DNA of 64,000 nt from positions 124,001 to 188,000 of the forward strand of contig WFMF01000149.1 in assembly GCA_011033025.1 (NCBI GenBank). The letters run 5' to 3'. The notes beneath the pieces were generated by a model. The model was not told the origin of the DNA. It saw only the letters and a list, made by a program, of their open reading frames with translations, and ran no database searches. Positions within the stretch are counted from its first letter, which is position 1; every line of letters begins with the position of its first letter. The DNA comes from Beroe forskalii (Eukaryota; Ctenophora; Nuda; Beroida; Beroidae). Both the position numbers and the translations under genes were made by a program. Positions 20,039 to 31,409 of the stretch are shown here, in pieces.

Positions 20039-20641
20039 GACAAGGATCTGATGTAGTGTATCATGAGGTGTCTGATAACAGGGAGTTAGGGGGAGGTAGT
20101 TGAGCTGATGTGTAGTACGTTCGTGTTCCAGAGTCTACACTGTTCCAGTCAAATCATTCTCTGTATGCCATTGCTAGTGGGAATGATGAAGATTAATTCC
20201 TTAATAATGGGAATTGGGTAGAAACGAATGTTTACTGTCAAGAATTAGAATCAAGAATTGATATTGACTTTCTAATACACAATCAATCGCTTTCTATTTC
20301 TGCCTTAAAGCTGAACAATAAAACTTAAAATGTAATAAATGTATAGTTATACTGAAAACAAAATATCAAGTTGCAAAACCATCAAAAGAAAAAAATGTAA
20401 AATTTGAACTCTGCAGCATCATTCATCAAACAAAAAATTGGCAAAGGATGAAATTAAGCGAAATATAACCGTAATTTTTATTGCTCCACTATCCAGATTT
20501 TCAAACCCAACTTGAATAACAAAGTCCTCAGCAGCACTTAGCAGCACTACCAGTACCATTTAGGGTCGTGAATCGTGATTCATCATAGCTTCTATGAAAA
20601 TGAACAAGGCACCACCTCGTTCATTCCTCCCCTCCCCTTCT

Positions 20642-23600
20642 TCACCTCCCCTCCTCCTCTTCCTCCAATGTTTCCTCATCACTGAAGTATGAGTCTCTCT
20701 GATACCTCTTTCTTCCAGCCGTCTTCCTAGATCTGACAGCGCGCCTCAGACTTGTCTCCAATTTGTCTGGGAGTGTCTGAGCAATGGCTTGCTGAGAGTC
20801 TGGTGGGAGGAGTGTTGAGTCTTCACTCTGAGTTGTGATGGATTGAGAGGGAAGGGGCTGCTTTGGGGCACTCTCAGAGTTACTTAGATCGGCAGTGTTC
20901 TCATTTGTTAGACCTGGCATCTCAGTTTGGGCAGCGTTTTTTGATGTCTCTCCAACTGACAAAGTGTCCTTTCTACCAATGTCTGATGTGGAAGCCATGC
21001 CTGATAAGGATTCCATGGCACCTTGCTCTGATAACGTTTCCATGGCACCTTGATCAGATAGCGTTGCCATGGCACCCTGGCCCGATAGCGTTGCCATGAC
21101 ATCTTGGTCTGATAACGTTGCCATGGCACCTTGCTCTGATAGCGTTGCCATGGCAGTGTCCGCATCCTCCGCAATAGCTTCAGCTAGACTAATATCCGGG
21201 TTATAGTACTCATCCTCCTCCTCCTTCTCCACTTTCCTCTTCTTCTTCTTCTTCCTGGGTCGTCTCCTCTCTCCCAACACGTTCTTACTGCACTTGTAGC
21301 TCAGATGACCGAACTCACCGCACTCGAAACAACGGCTTTTGTCAGGGTAATCCTTGCGACGGATGAATTCCCGCGCGCGGCCGTTATCTTTTGCAATGCA
21401 GCATACCAGGGTGCGACCGAACAACTGAAATAGACGAGCTTTATTACTATAATCGCTTACATCGCTACTACGCGGCCAATGATTGACTGTTTTCAAAATA
21501 CCAGGTTCTAAAAGCTGTAACGAACGAAAAGTGAGTTATTGATCGTTTGAAAATGAAATTCCTTCTTCTTCCCTGGCCCACTAAATAAGACAGAGAGAGA
21601 TGAATATTTATCGTTATTTGCACCTGTTTGCCGTTGAAAGCGTTGATCACCCTGATACAGGGTTCGCGCTCCAGAAACAGGGCAAACGCGATGCCTTTGC
21701 TCCTGTGGTCCTTGTCACGTGGTATGGACACCCTGCGGTGATTGGTCAATGTTTTCGACGCATTGCTTTCGAACTATGAAGACGCATTTGCGTTAAAAAT
21801 TAAAACCATCATTTTATTGTCTTTTGTAATCCTTATCAAGTTACCCAAGAAAATATGTTCATCTGTTGGGTAAAAGGTTAAGAGACACAAACAGATTAAT
21901 CGAAGTCTTTTCCCTATCGTGCTGAACTACGGCGTGTCAATCATCAAAATTGAACTATATTTGGAAGATACGCCAGTGTTGAAGCACCCTCACCAATGTA
22001 CAGGAAAAACGCGACAGATTTCCTGGGACTCTTCAAACGCAAGGAAATATTTTAACCAGGCTGATTTATTCAATACAGGCTTCCCTCTGCTATCGATTTC
22101 TCGTGTCAAAAATAACCATATTTTGACCTATTTATGAAGGGTGTTCAATGGTTTGGACACCATTACGAATTACAGACAAGACATTCATCCCTGCTTCCTA
22201 GGCCAGCTGATATAAAAAGTACTATAATATGCATTGTAGTGCATGGTACATGCAATTCTATGTGGCTGATCTCCGATTAAAGAGGGCTCATATTGCTCAT
22301 AACAGGGGCGTGTCTAACTCATATGTGCGCGGCTCCTCCATGCGCGGCGCAGTCGTGCGCGGCTCGCTGCCTGTTAATTACAGGCAGCAAGCCGCGCACT
22401 ACCGCGCCGCGCACTGAAAAGCCGCGCATATATGAGTTCGACACGCCACCTAAAAAGTGTTGCCAAAGGACCGCCCACTTTTAGAATGATAACTTTTAAA
22501 ATGTAAAGAGGTGTTCGGTTGGAACACCGCCCAAAGAGTGGATTTAACCTTCCGAAACTATGTCCGGTGTGTGGGGAGGTGAAGCAAGCGTTATTTGAAT
22601 ATCCGCGATATATTGACATTTTCTTGGGTTTGAAAAACGAAGAATTTCACTGAGAATTATGGTCTGCTCGCTTTATCCAAACGTTCAATACTTCGCTTCA
22701 GAACTATTTTTAATGCTTATATTAAGTTACTTTAAAACTGGAATATTCAAAGATCGAATTTCTACGATCTTGGAAAGTACAAGTAATTAAAATTCAGATT
22801 TACAGTGAACTGAAAGTTTTTTTGATGACGCGAAGTGAATCATCGAAATTATAAGAGGCTGCAATTTCGAACACAAGAAAATCTTTTACTTCAGACAATA
22901 TTTTTAAGGTTGCCTATGAAGCTCATCAATACATATTTTCCTTGTTCCAATTGTTCCAAACAAAAAGACTCTTTTGGCGGTGTTCACCAAACACCTCTTT
23001 AACAAATGCAGATCTTTTCAACAGTAATTGTTCAAACAGTTATAGTGTAAGTCGAATTAGTTAGAAGTTCCAGTCAAGTTCTAGTCAAGTCACGAAAATC
23101 CAATGTCTTATCTATAGAGGTGTATGGGTATACTAAAATCATAACGAAATACTGCATGATCGATTTTCTAATTCAAGGATTGGCATGAGAGGCGGAAGAG
23201 ACTAAACTGTGAATCATCAGCGGTTACCCTACAGTTGTAAGCTTTCCCTGCCATCTGCGATGTAGATGTCCCATCAGCAGGTGACAAAGGGAAATGGAGG
23301 GGTTTCGGCCCACGTACCCCTCACAGCTTACAACTGCAAGGCTGGGCCACCCAGCACTCCGGATTCCTGAGCAACACAGTTTAGAGGGAAGGGGGAGGAA
23401 AGAGAAAGAGTTCAGTAGAGGTAAAAGATCCGGATTCCTGAGCAACACAGTTTAGAGGGAAGGGGGAGGAAAGAGAAAGAGTTCAGTAGAGGTAAAAGAT
23501 CATTGAGTGCTAAAATCGAGGTGAATATCTAAGTATCTAAATATAAAGTTATTAAAACCTGAATGTGAATGTTAAAATGAAAGGGAGTTTCCCTCGAAGA

Positions 23601-26600
23601 AGTTTCCCTCGAAGACTTGTTATTTGTACTTTTGAAAAAATAATTCAGAGTGATTAATCAATATTTTAGGGCACTCTGAAAAATTAGTTGCGTTAATATT
23701 TGGACGATCATTTCAACCGTCCCCAGACGCTAGAAACAGCAGCTTTCCAGAGAAAAAAATCAAAATTTGGAGGAGCTGTTGATCGTTAAGGTAAAATGCG
23801 AGAAGAAAGAAACATGTGATTAGATGTGTTCGTAATAGGAATACTCACTTTATGCACCGTCCAAATCTTTCTAGAATCTGAAATAACATATTGTTAAAAA
23901 GTAGTACAGAATCAATGATTTTATTTATTTAAAAGTTAAATGCTTAATTACGAAGCAGTCATCAGAAATTGTCAAGCAATTTCATAAACTTTCATTACTT
24001 TCACTATTCAAATTGTTCATGGTTGCTTTGGAAGGTTATATCTATGCTTACATCAATGAAGGCCGAAATCACTGAAATTTAAAATATACAATATTTACAA
24101 AACAATTAATTTAATTTCAACAAACAGTTTATGAAATGTTTTATCAGCTTTAGTCCAAATTTTATGAGATAAATAGTCTAACAATATATCTTTGACATTA
24201 TTATAAACAAACATATACAAAATTCAGAAAACTAAACGAGAATAGAAAACTAAACGCATCACTGATTAAATATTTTCAGTCCTTCTTGAGTGCCTTCATT
24301 TTCTTGTCTGACCTTCCCTGAAGCATTTTAATCCGCTCACCCACCCACTTCTCTTCCTTCATCATACCCAAGTCCTTGTACCTATCCTTCAGAACCTCAT
24401 ACCTCTGATCCATATCGAACTTAGTCAGCAAATACATCTTCTTTAGGCACACAGGACACAGCGCCATCGGCTGACTGAAGTCCTCTGCCAAATGCCCTGA
24501 CCCATTCATTACACACGCAAAGTAAATACAGTGATCTAGCCCCAGGAGATGCATTGTCTCATGTACCAGTAGTTTAAGACACCTCTCAACCACCAGTCTC
24601 CTTGTCTCATGTGGAGACAGGGGACTGGAGACAGTAGAGACCTCATGCCAGGTCTCACTAGAGAATACTAAGTTAGGGTCGTATCTCAGCACACTGAACA
24701 CCCCGACTCTCTGATTCCCACTCGCCATACCAGCTACAAACAGGTCGGATTTAGTCTCATAAAGCTCGTATTTAGTAAGTGCCACTACACAGAGACTGTC
24801 TGGCAGGTTGTCTAGTTGGTATCTGACTTCTTGTAACGCACTCACTACATTCAACTGCAGTCTGCCGTTGTCTGCTACTCTGGCAGACAGGTTGTGTCTG
24901 TCCCCAGCACGTCTTTCTACCCACACCTTCTTACCACGGACACCTGTCTTCAGTGCTGGTAGAGGGGACATTTCTATGCCAAGGTAGGTAGAAGCGAAGC
25001 TACATAGCACCTCTACATCCATGTCAAGCTCACCTATGGGAAGCAAGTACAGCTTGCCATTTGGGTACTTTTCTTTAATACTCTCCCCGCTTCCAACGAA
25101 CTCCTGTTTGACATACTTCCTCTTCCGTTTAGAAAACCAGGGGTTTTCCTGTAGAAACTGAGCCACAGTCTGTCCTTCCTCCTTATACTGAGCAAGCCAG
25201 TCATCTACACTCGTACACCGCGGTATGGACTGGTGTCCAGTGAAGTTGTAGTGATTGGTGTTGTCACGTGACCCTAATGCGGACTTCTTATTGGCTAGCG
25301 TGGGAGGAGTGAAGCCGCGCACATAGGGGACTGTAGAGGGGTGGGAAGACTGCTTTCTCTTAGCCATGATCTAGTGTGAGGGTTAGAGTTAGTGTATGCA
25401 ATGTATACAGTGTGTAGGCAGTGGGCAATGTACACAAAACAATTGCGTGTATTCGCAGCACTTGGTCATCACAAGTGTATTAACAATTCCACAAAATAAG
25501 CATAAAAACGCGCGTGCGCGCGAAGTCCATCACATCCCAAGTTGAAAAACTAGCGATTGGAGGGTTTGAAAACAGCAGTTCGCCAAACGCCCCAATTCTG
25601 TCGTGTAAGTTAAACAACGTACAAGACTGCGCGTTAGATGATATGAAACACCACTAATTACTAGTTTTAAAGCATAGAATGGTGAAAATTTTCGAAGATC
25701 CGAAATTTGTATTCGATTCCGTGCCAATCAAATTAATAAAAAGAAACCGAACGCGGTAGTAAAGTCTGAAGCATTAAATTGAATGCGCGATTGGAGGTAC
25801 CTCTGCACGTTTTACCAGTGATCGGCGTCAGTAAAACTTAAACCCTTGCCTGATCAGTGATCGGGTCCATATTTAACCTCGGGTTGCGGGTCTTAACCAG
25901 ATACATCCCTCGCGCTGCGCCTTCAAAAATAAGGCCGATTGGTGTGGGCCTATCAATATTTAACTATTCTTTGACTTCGTATCCTAAACATACACAAACT
26001 CAGATGAAACGTACCTTGTGAAGGTCGTTGTTAGTGAGGGAGAAGGGGAGGTTGGCAATGTAGATTGTACTTTTACTGGGGGCCAGACCACCACTACCTG
26101 AGGTTATAAGGCAGGGTTAGAAAACTTTTAGTTTTAGTAAGGAAACAAGGGTTAGAATACTTGTAGTTTCAGGATAGTAAGGAAACAAGGCGTTACTTTG
26201 CTGTCTCTTGCCCATTGGTGTTGAGTGAGAAAGATGAATAAAACACTGATTTGAAGGATGGACCTTAAATCATCACATCACATTTAACAATGTGTTGGTG
26301 TGGTGTGTTTCACTACAACAGACACCGCCCCTTTTGCGTAGTAAAGACTAAAGCGACTGATGCTTGCTTATGATGCAATAGTACAATAGTACATACTCGA
26401 TAAGTTGACAAAAGACTCTGTGTGAAATGCTTTAAATCAACAATGTGTGCCAATGCTCTGCATTATCATGCATGGTCTTAGGGAGTTTTGGATGTTTCCA
26501 CAATATTCTAAAACCTGAAACATTTTGTGAATACGAAACTCACCCCTTTTGTTGGCCCACTTTCTGTCGAAGTGAATGTGTTCCACCACATGCTTCTTCA

Positions 26601-26808
26601 CAGCACCAGAAGGAATAGAAGGAATGGAAGGAATGTTAGGAGCAGCAATAGGAGCAGCAATAGGAACAGCAATAGGAACAGTAATAGGATTATTGGGTGA
26701 TGCAGTAAAGCCTAAAGAGGTGTCTGAAGTAATGTGCATCGCTAGATCTGGTGTGTTAACTTCTGATGTACGGAGTGAAGCCGCTGATAAAGGGTAATTT
26801 CCTGACAT
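20642..26808 (-). CDS. ZCRB1: ZCRB1 / U11-U12 snRNP 31 kDa, RRM plus CCHC knuckle
   Basis: Minor-spliceosome RNA-binding protein. Exons (minus): 26808-26544 (putative), 26097-26015, 23877-23849 (29-nt micro-exon), 21732-21624 and 21424-20642. All phases match. The second exon reads [19 protein letters not shown], close to the human N-terminus. The micro-exon encodes [10 protein letters not shown] inside the RRM. RNP1 is [10 protein letters not shown], and the zinc knuckle is [15 protein letters not shown] lysine/glutamate-rich tail has [14 protein letters not shown] and ends near YFSDEE. The tail holds a six-copy nine-residue repeat. The first exon adds 88 low-complexity residues ending [12 protein letters not shown], which I do not recognise; it may instead belong to another transcript. 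Total about 422 residues. Confidence 0.9.
21000..21165 (-). repeat. ZCRB1: In-frame 27-bp coding minisatellite in ZCRB1
   Basis: Six tandem copies encode MATLSDQGA variants ([45 protein letters not shown]). All are in frame, so copy number can change without breaking the protein. I know of no such repeat in other ZCRB1 proteins. Confidence 0.85.
22307..22447. repeat. 141-bp near-perfect palindrome (hairpin MITE)
   Basis: GGCGTGTCTAACTCATATGT on the left pairs with ATATGAGTTCGACACGCC on the right. The arms meet at GCTGCCTGTTAATTACAGGC. The arms are GC-rich and full of TGCGCGGC, unlike the AT-rich surroundings. It lies in a ZCRB1 intron. Confidence 0.8.
23360..23501. repeat. 71-bp perfect tandem duplication
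   Basis: The segment beginning CCGGATTCCTGAGCAACACA (about 23360) is repeated immediately at about 23431 with no visible differences. It is a recent duplication in a ZCRB1 intron, just downstream of the micro-exon in transcript order. The rest of 21733-23848 shows only the hairpin at 22307. Confidence 0.85.
24276..25367 (-). CDS. Archaemetzincin-type zinc metallopeptidase, intronless
   Basis: A 363-residue single-exon ORF. The catalytic signature is [12 protein letters not shown]: HExxHxxGxxxC instead of the usual third His or Asp, followed by YFACVMNGS and CPVCLKKM. That HExxHxxGxxHC..CxxxxC..CxxC pattern defines archaemetzincins (AMZ1/AMZ2). An aminopeptidase-like role is known for the human proteins; here it is inferred. 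The N-terminus has the [17 protein letters not shown] block. It lies in an intron of ZCRB1, on the same strand, between exons ending at 26015 and starting at 23877. The lack of introns suggests an inserted retrocopy or an ancient single-exon gene. Confidence 0.9.
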   Translation of the reverse strand: MAKRKQSSHPSTVPYVRGFTPPTLANKKSALGSRDNTNHYNFTGHQSIPRCTSVDDWLAQYKEEGQTVAQFLQENPWFSKRKRKYVKQEFVGSGESIKEKYPNGKLYLLPIGELDMDVEVLCSFASTYLGIEMSPLPALKTGVRGKKVWVERRAGDRHNLSARVADNGRLQLNVVSALQEVRYQLDNLPDSLCVVALTKYELYETKSDLFVAGMASGNQRVGVFSVLRYDPNLVFSSETWHEVSTVSSPLSPHETRRLVVERCLKLLVHETMHLLGLDHCIYFACVMNGSGHLAEDFSQPMALCPVCLKKMYLLTKFDMDQRYEVLKDRYKDLGMMKEEKWVGERIKMLQGRSDKKMKALKKD

Positions 26809-28006
26809 GTTCTAACTAGGGAAGTTGTAAATGGTGAGGAATGGTAATGTTACATTGTTATTGGTATAATAAAGTAATGAAATTGATTATTATGATTCGG
26901 GATTACAAAAACCATGTAAGATTAAAAGCGATAAGTGAAATTAGATTGTGATGAATTGAATTTAAATGAAAGCTAATTCTTCATTAAACCAAGAAAGCAA
27001 TGAAACACACAAATTTTAACATTTAATAACAATTTAATCGATTCAAATAAACCATCAACGCACCTTCAGTAATATACAATAGTGCTAACGGGAAAACAAA
27101 TAAATTATTGGCTGGGTGCCAGACCCAACGGATTAGTAGTTCCTTTCAATCCAAGTTTTAACAAGAGTATCACTCGTAATTTTACACCCTTTTTACATTG
27201 TCTTAAAGCGTTACACTTTACATACTACGCATGCAACAGAACAGAAGTGGTCGCATTAGAACTCATTAACTAGAATTGCCCTTATATTGAATTCAATCTT
27301 GAAACTGTGATGTGAGAGTAATAAATGCTAAAGTGATGTGTTTCTTTCCGCCCTTTTAAAGACTACAAACCGTTATTCTCTTAGTTTAAGAGCTGACCTC
27401 CTAAGCATTAATTAACATGCACCTCAAAAAGCAAAACGACAAAGGATCTGATATATGGTTAATATGAAGAGTCTATTAATAAGTGATATATAACCCATGT
27501 TTAATAAAACAAATAGTGAGGGGTGAAAGATTAGTTCATCTGATAAAGTGATCTAACCAGGGCTTAGTACTCAAACATTCAAATAAAATGCGTCTACTGG
27601 CTTTAATCCATCAAAGTCAATGCCCGCAAATTACTTATTAAGGTATTGGGCTATCGCACAGTGTGCATAATCGTGAGTTTCATTCTATCAATTATCAAGT
27701 TAAATCGCAATGAATTCGTCAAAGTTGAAGTTAATCCCAAACCTCATCTATCAAACGTATTTATAATACAACACAGATCTTTCCATTACATCATGGACAA
27801 TGTTAGTCGTTACCATGCCATCTTCTCTGTGATTATAAGAATGTATGCTATTCAAGTTCAGCTACCCTTATTCCAGACATTACCCAGGCAGTAACTATCA
27901 TGTAACCATGGTAACTATTATGATATGACTACAGTCTGCATGTGAGTGATAACCATGGTAACATTGTCAAGACTTGTGGTTACCATGGTAACTGACATTC
28001 CCTATG
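26809..28006. other. Intergenic stretch between ZCRB1 and the kelch gene
   Basis: About 1.2 kb of AT-rich sequence with no convincing exon. GGTAACCATGG-type palindromes (GTTACCATGGTAAC) recur at about 27904, 27949 and 27980. An 82-codon ORF at 27646 has no recognisable features and is not called. Confidence 0.4.
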
Positions 28007-31000
28007 CTATCCAAGCGTAGCCACCCCCAAACTGCTGCACCTAGACTTCATTATGGCTACTTCCGACCAAGTGTCCTCTTTAGGATCGTATTTCTCTACT
28101 GACATCTGGTTTGTCTTGCCGTCACACCTGAAAAAATCATGTGTCTGTAAAAACTGCAAACTTTTCAAAAGGGCATGAAACTAACTAAACTTTCAGTATC
28201 TGATGCAACTTTTTCAGAACATGACGCCACTCGACACCAGTTCACCCTGACACCACTTAACACTACAAAACTTGGCACCACTACACTTGACAGTTGAAAC
28301 CGCTGCACTTCACTTCACCCTGGTTTACACACCCTCCACGCTGACACCACTACATGACACCCCACGAATCCTCTCCTGGTGTTCACTGTTCACTTCCACC
28401 GCAGTCCTGGTCTATACTTCGTATCTCCACTTGAAATACTGCGCTCCATTCCGTCTCCTGGAGGAGGAAACCACTTCAGGTTAAACCACTTTAAAATAGC
28501 CAATTCCTCTGGGGAGGAAAATAGTCACTGTCAGGGGTTAAATCAGGGTTAAAATAGCAAATTCCTCCTGGGGGAGGGAAATAGTCACTGTCAGGGTTAA
28601 ATCAGGGTTAAAATAGCAAATTCCTCCTGGGGGAGGGAAATAGTCACTGTCAGGGTTAAATCAGGGTTAAAATAGCCAATTCCTCCTGGAGGAGGGAAAT
28701 AGTCACTGTCAGGGTTAAATCAGGCTTAAAGTAGCCAATTCCCCCTGGAGAGGAAATAGTCACTGTCAGCGTTTAATCAGGGTTAAAATAGCCAATTCCC
28801 CCTGTGGGAGGGAAATAGTGGCTGGAAGCTCATTGTCAGCGTTAAATCAGGGCTAAAAACTGTTTGGCAGGGGTTATTACTGAGGTGTCGCCACCTCTGA
28901 GATCGGTGTCTAAAATTTCCACAAAACCACAATTTGTACGCGTGTGATACTGATTTAACATTATATTCACCTACGTACATGGCGCTGCGCGATCGGAAAT
29001 TTCAGAAGAATTCTCATTTCTCGAGGTGGCGACACCTGCCTTAGCAGATTTATGTAATAAGCGGAGTTAAATGGTGAGGTGAGACAACGCTCACGTTATT
29101 GGGTAACATCACAGAAATACCGCGTTCTGATTGGCTCCACAAACCAAGCTCTATGCTGTGGTGGGGGTTGTTGAGACTATAATTGACACGAGGTTGGTTA
29201 GTTGGTAGCTTTCAAATAGAATGTGCTAATCGTCTTCGATGGGTAACGTGACAGAAATGTTCTGATTGGTCCGTACCCTCCGACTGCGTAGAGGAAGTTG
29301 TCGACCACGCCCACTCCCAGGTAACTCCGCAAGCAGTTCATAGGAGCGCACCTTGTCCAGACCTCCAACTCTGGGTTGTACGACTCCACTGTGTTAGTGC
29401 AGGAGGAACAGGTCAACTCGTACCTGATAACGAGGGTACTGAGTGAGATGCTAGGAGGGGATACTCAGGGGGGATACTGAGGGAGGGGGATACTAGGGAG
29501 GAATACTCAGAGAGGGATACTAAGGGAGGGGGGTACTCAGGGAGGGGGGTACTCAGAGAGGGGATACTGAGGGAGGGGGATACTAAGGGAGGGGGGTACT
29601 CAGGGAGGGGGATACTCAGGGAGGGGTTGTAGGACTCCACTATGTTAGTGCAGGAGGAACAGGTCAACTCGTACCTGGGTAGATAAAATTACTGAGTGAG
29701 GGGGATACTGAGGGGAGAGGGGGGATACTAAGGGGGATACTAAGGGGGGATACTAAGGGAGGGGTACTCAGAGGGGGATACTAAGGGAGGATACTAAGGG
29801 GGGATACTAAGGGAGGGGGGATACTCAGAGAGGGGACTACTGAGGGAGGGGTTGTAAGACTCCACTGTGTTAGTGCAGGAGGAACAGGTCAACTCGTACC
29901 TGGTAACGAGGGTACTGAGTGAGGGGGGGAGGGGAGATACCTTATGAGGGGATTCTAAAGGGAGGGGATACTGAGGAGGATACTGGGAGGGGTTGTACGA
30001 CTCCACTGTGTTAGTACAGGAGGAACAGGTCAACTCATTGCCTGGTAACGGGGTGAGTGAGGGGAGGGGATACTAAGGGAGGGGGATACTCAGAAGGGAC
30101 TACTGAGGGAGGGGGGATACTCAGAGAGGGGATACTAAGGGAGGGGGATACTCAGAGAGGGGACTACTCAGAGAGGGGACTACTGAGGGAGGGGGGATAC
30201 TCAGAGAGGGGATACTAAGGGGGATACTAAGGGAGGGGTACTCAGGGAGGGGTACTCAGAGGGGACTGAGGGAGGGGATACTAAGGGAGGGGGGATACTC
30301 AGGGAGGGGGATACTGAGGGAGGGGTTGTACGACTCCACTGTGTTAGTGCAGGAGGAACATGTCAACTCGTACCTGGGTAGATAAAGGGGGTACTCAGTG
30401 TATTAACCTTATCTTCTTCAATTTCTAGTCTGGTTTTCCGTCCCCATCGACCCCTTTAGACTCTGAAACCCAGCCTTCAGCCCATTTAAAAGCTAAAGAC
30501 TCCTTGTTTCCCTTCCTCCTCCCAGTTAAGAACTTAGAAGAAAACAAGAATTTGATAAGAAAACACAACTCACCCTCCCACGGCGTAGAGAAGATCCCCG
30601 ATAACAGCCACTGCCACACCCCCTCTCTTCATCGTCATGGAAGCTATGGGAGACCACTTCCCAGTGTCAGGGTCATAGCACTCTGCTGTGGAGAGGCAAC
30701 TAGTCCCATCCCTACCTCCTACTGCGTACAGCTTACCTGACAACAGGTGTCATGGTTACCAGATGTTGCCTGGCAACAGGTGTCATGGTTACAAGAGGTT
30801 ACCTGGCAACAGGTGTCATGGTTACTAGAGCTTACCTGGTAACAGTTACCAGGGGTACCAGAGCTTACCTGACAACAGGTGTCATGGTTACCAAAGTGAA
30901 AGCTTACCTCCGATGACCCCGACGCCAGTAGTACTCCTGCACACTGACATGGGAGCAACCAGCGTCCATTCGTTCTTCTCAGGATCATATCTCTCCACTG

Positions 31001-31404
31001 AACTCAGCCGGGAAGTAACACTGAAACCACCTGCGGAATTATCTATAAGTGGGGGATCGATTGGAAATATCCTGCCATATGGGAGATGGCCCAAAACTGA
31101 AAGCCTAAAATAAGAATACAATATAACTGTCCCAAAAGGGGATGGTAATTCCGAACATTAGCATATATTACTGCGTAAGGGTCCCACCTCTCTTTGGTAA
31201 CCACGGTATATCGCACCCTGGCAATGAGTAACTGTCACCCTGGTAACCAACTAACCACTCACCCACTGCATAGAGATACCCATTAAGGAAGGCTACCCCC
31301 ACAGAACTTCGCTTCACAGTAAGTTTAGCAAGGGGTCGCCAGGAGTTGTTATTTGCAGAGTAACTCTCCACTGTGTCCCGGACTGTGGGGTTCTTGCCAC
31401 CCAC
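28007..31404 (-). CDS. Kelch-repeat protein, C-terminal exons (5' end not found)
   Basis: Five exons on the minus strand: 31404-31263, 31030-30908, 30736-30574, 29423-29277 and 28127-28007 (TAG stop). Phases agree throughout. Each exon carries one kelch blade: [90 protein letters not shown] and [17 protein letters not shown]. Together they form 231 residues of a five- or six-bladed propeller, as in KLHL substrate adaptors for cullin-3 ligases. No BTB or BACK exons are seen upstream; a 1.5 kb repeat array starts right at the first exon's 3' splice site. Truncation or unrecognised distant exons are both possible. The last blade is cut short after GVATLG. Confidence 0.85.
28482..28857. repeat. 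63-bp minisatellite, about six copies
   Basis: The unit includes AAATAGTCACTGTCAGGGTT, AAATCAGGGTTAAAATAGC and AATTCCTCCTGGGGGAGGG. It lies in the kelch intron between the last two exons. The copies differ by a few bases. Confidence 0.85.
29424..30400 (-). repeat. Purine-rich array with four extra copies of a kelch exon start
   Basis: Arrays of GGGATACTCAGGGAGGGG-like 15-20-bp units are interspersed with copies of the start of the exon at 29423. Each copy has the acceptor plus about 50 bp (minus strand: CAGGTACGAGTTGACCTGTT.. to ..GTCGTACAACCC). Copies lie at about 29624-29677, 29848-29902, 29989-30043 and 30322-30373. Only the 29277-29423 copy continues into the full blade. Confidence 0.85.
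30737..30907 (-). repeat. 171-bp intron made of repeated CAG|GTAAG junctions
   Basis: On the minus strand the intron runs from one GTAAGCT donor to a CAG acceptor followed by GTAAGCT in the next exon. In between, units of about 34 bp (TAACCATGACACCTGTTGCC..) each end in CAG followed by GTAAGCT, GTAACCT or GCAACAT. I count four internal junction-like copies. Confidence 0.8.
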
Positions 31405-31409
31405 CTGAG

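Noticed and set aside
27646..27894. 82-codon ORF with a hydrophobic start
   Set aside because: AT-rich, no splice or homology support; a chance ORF is as likely.
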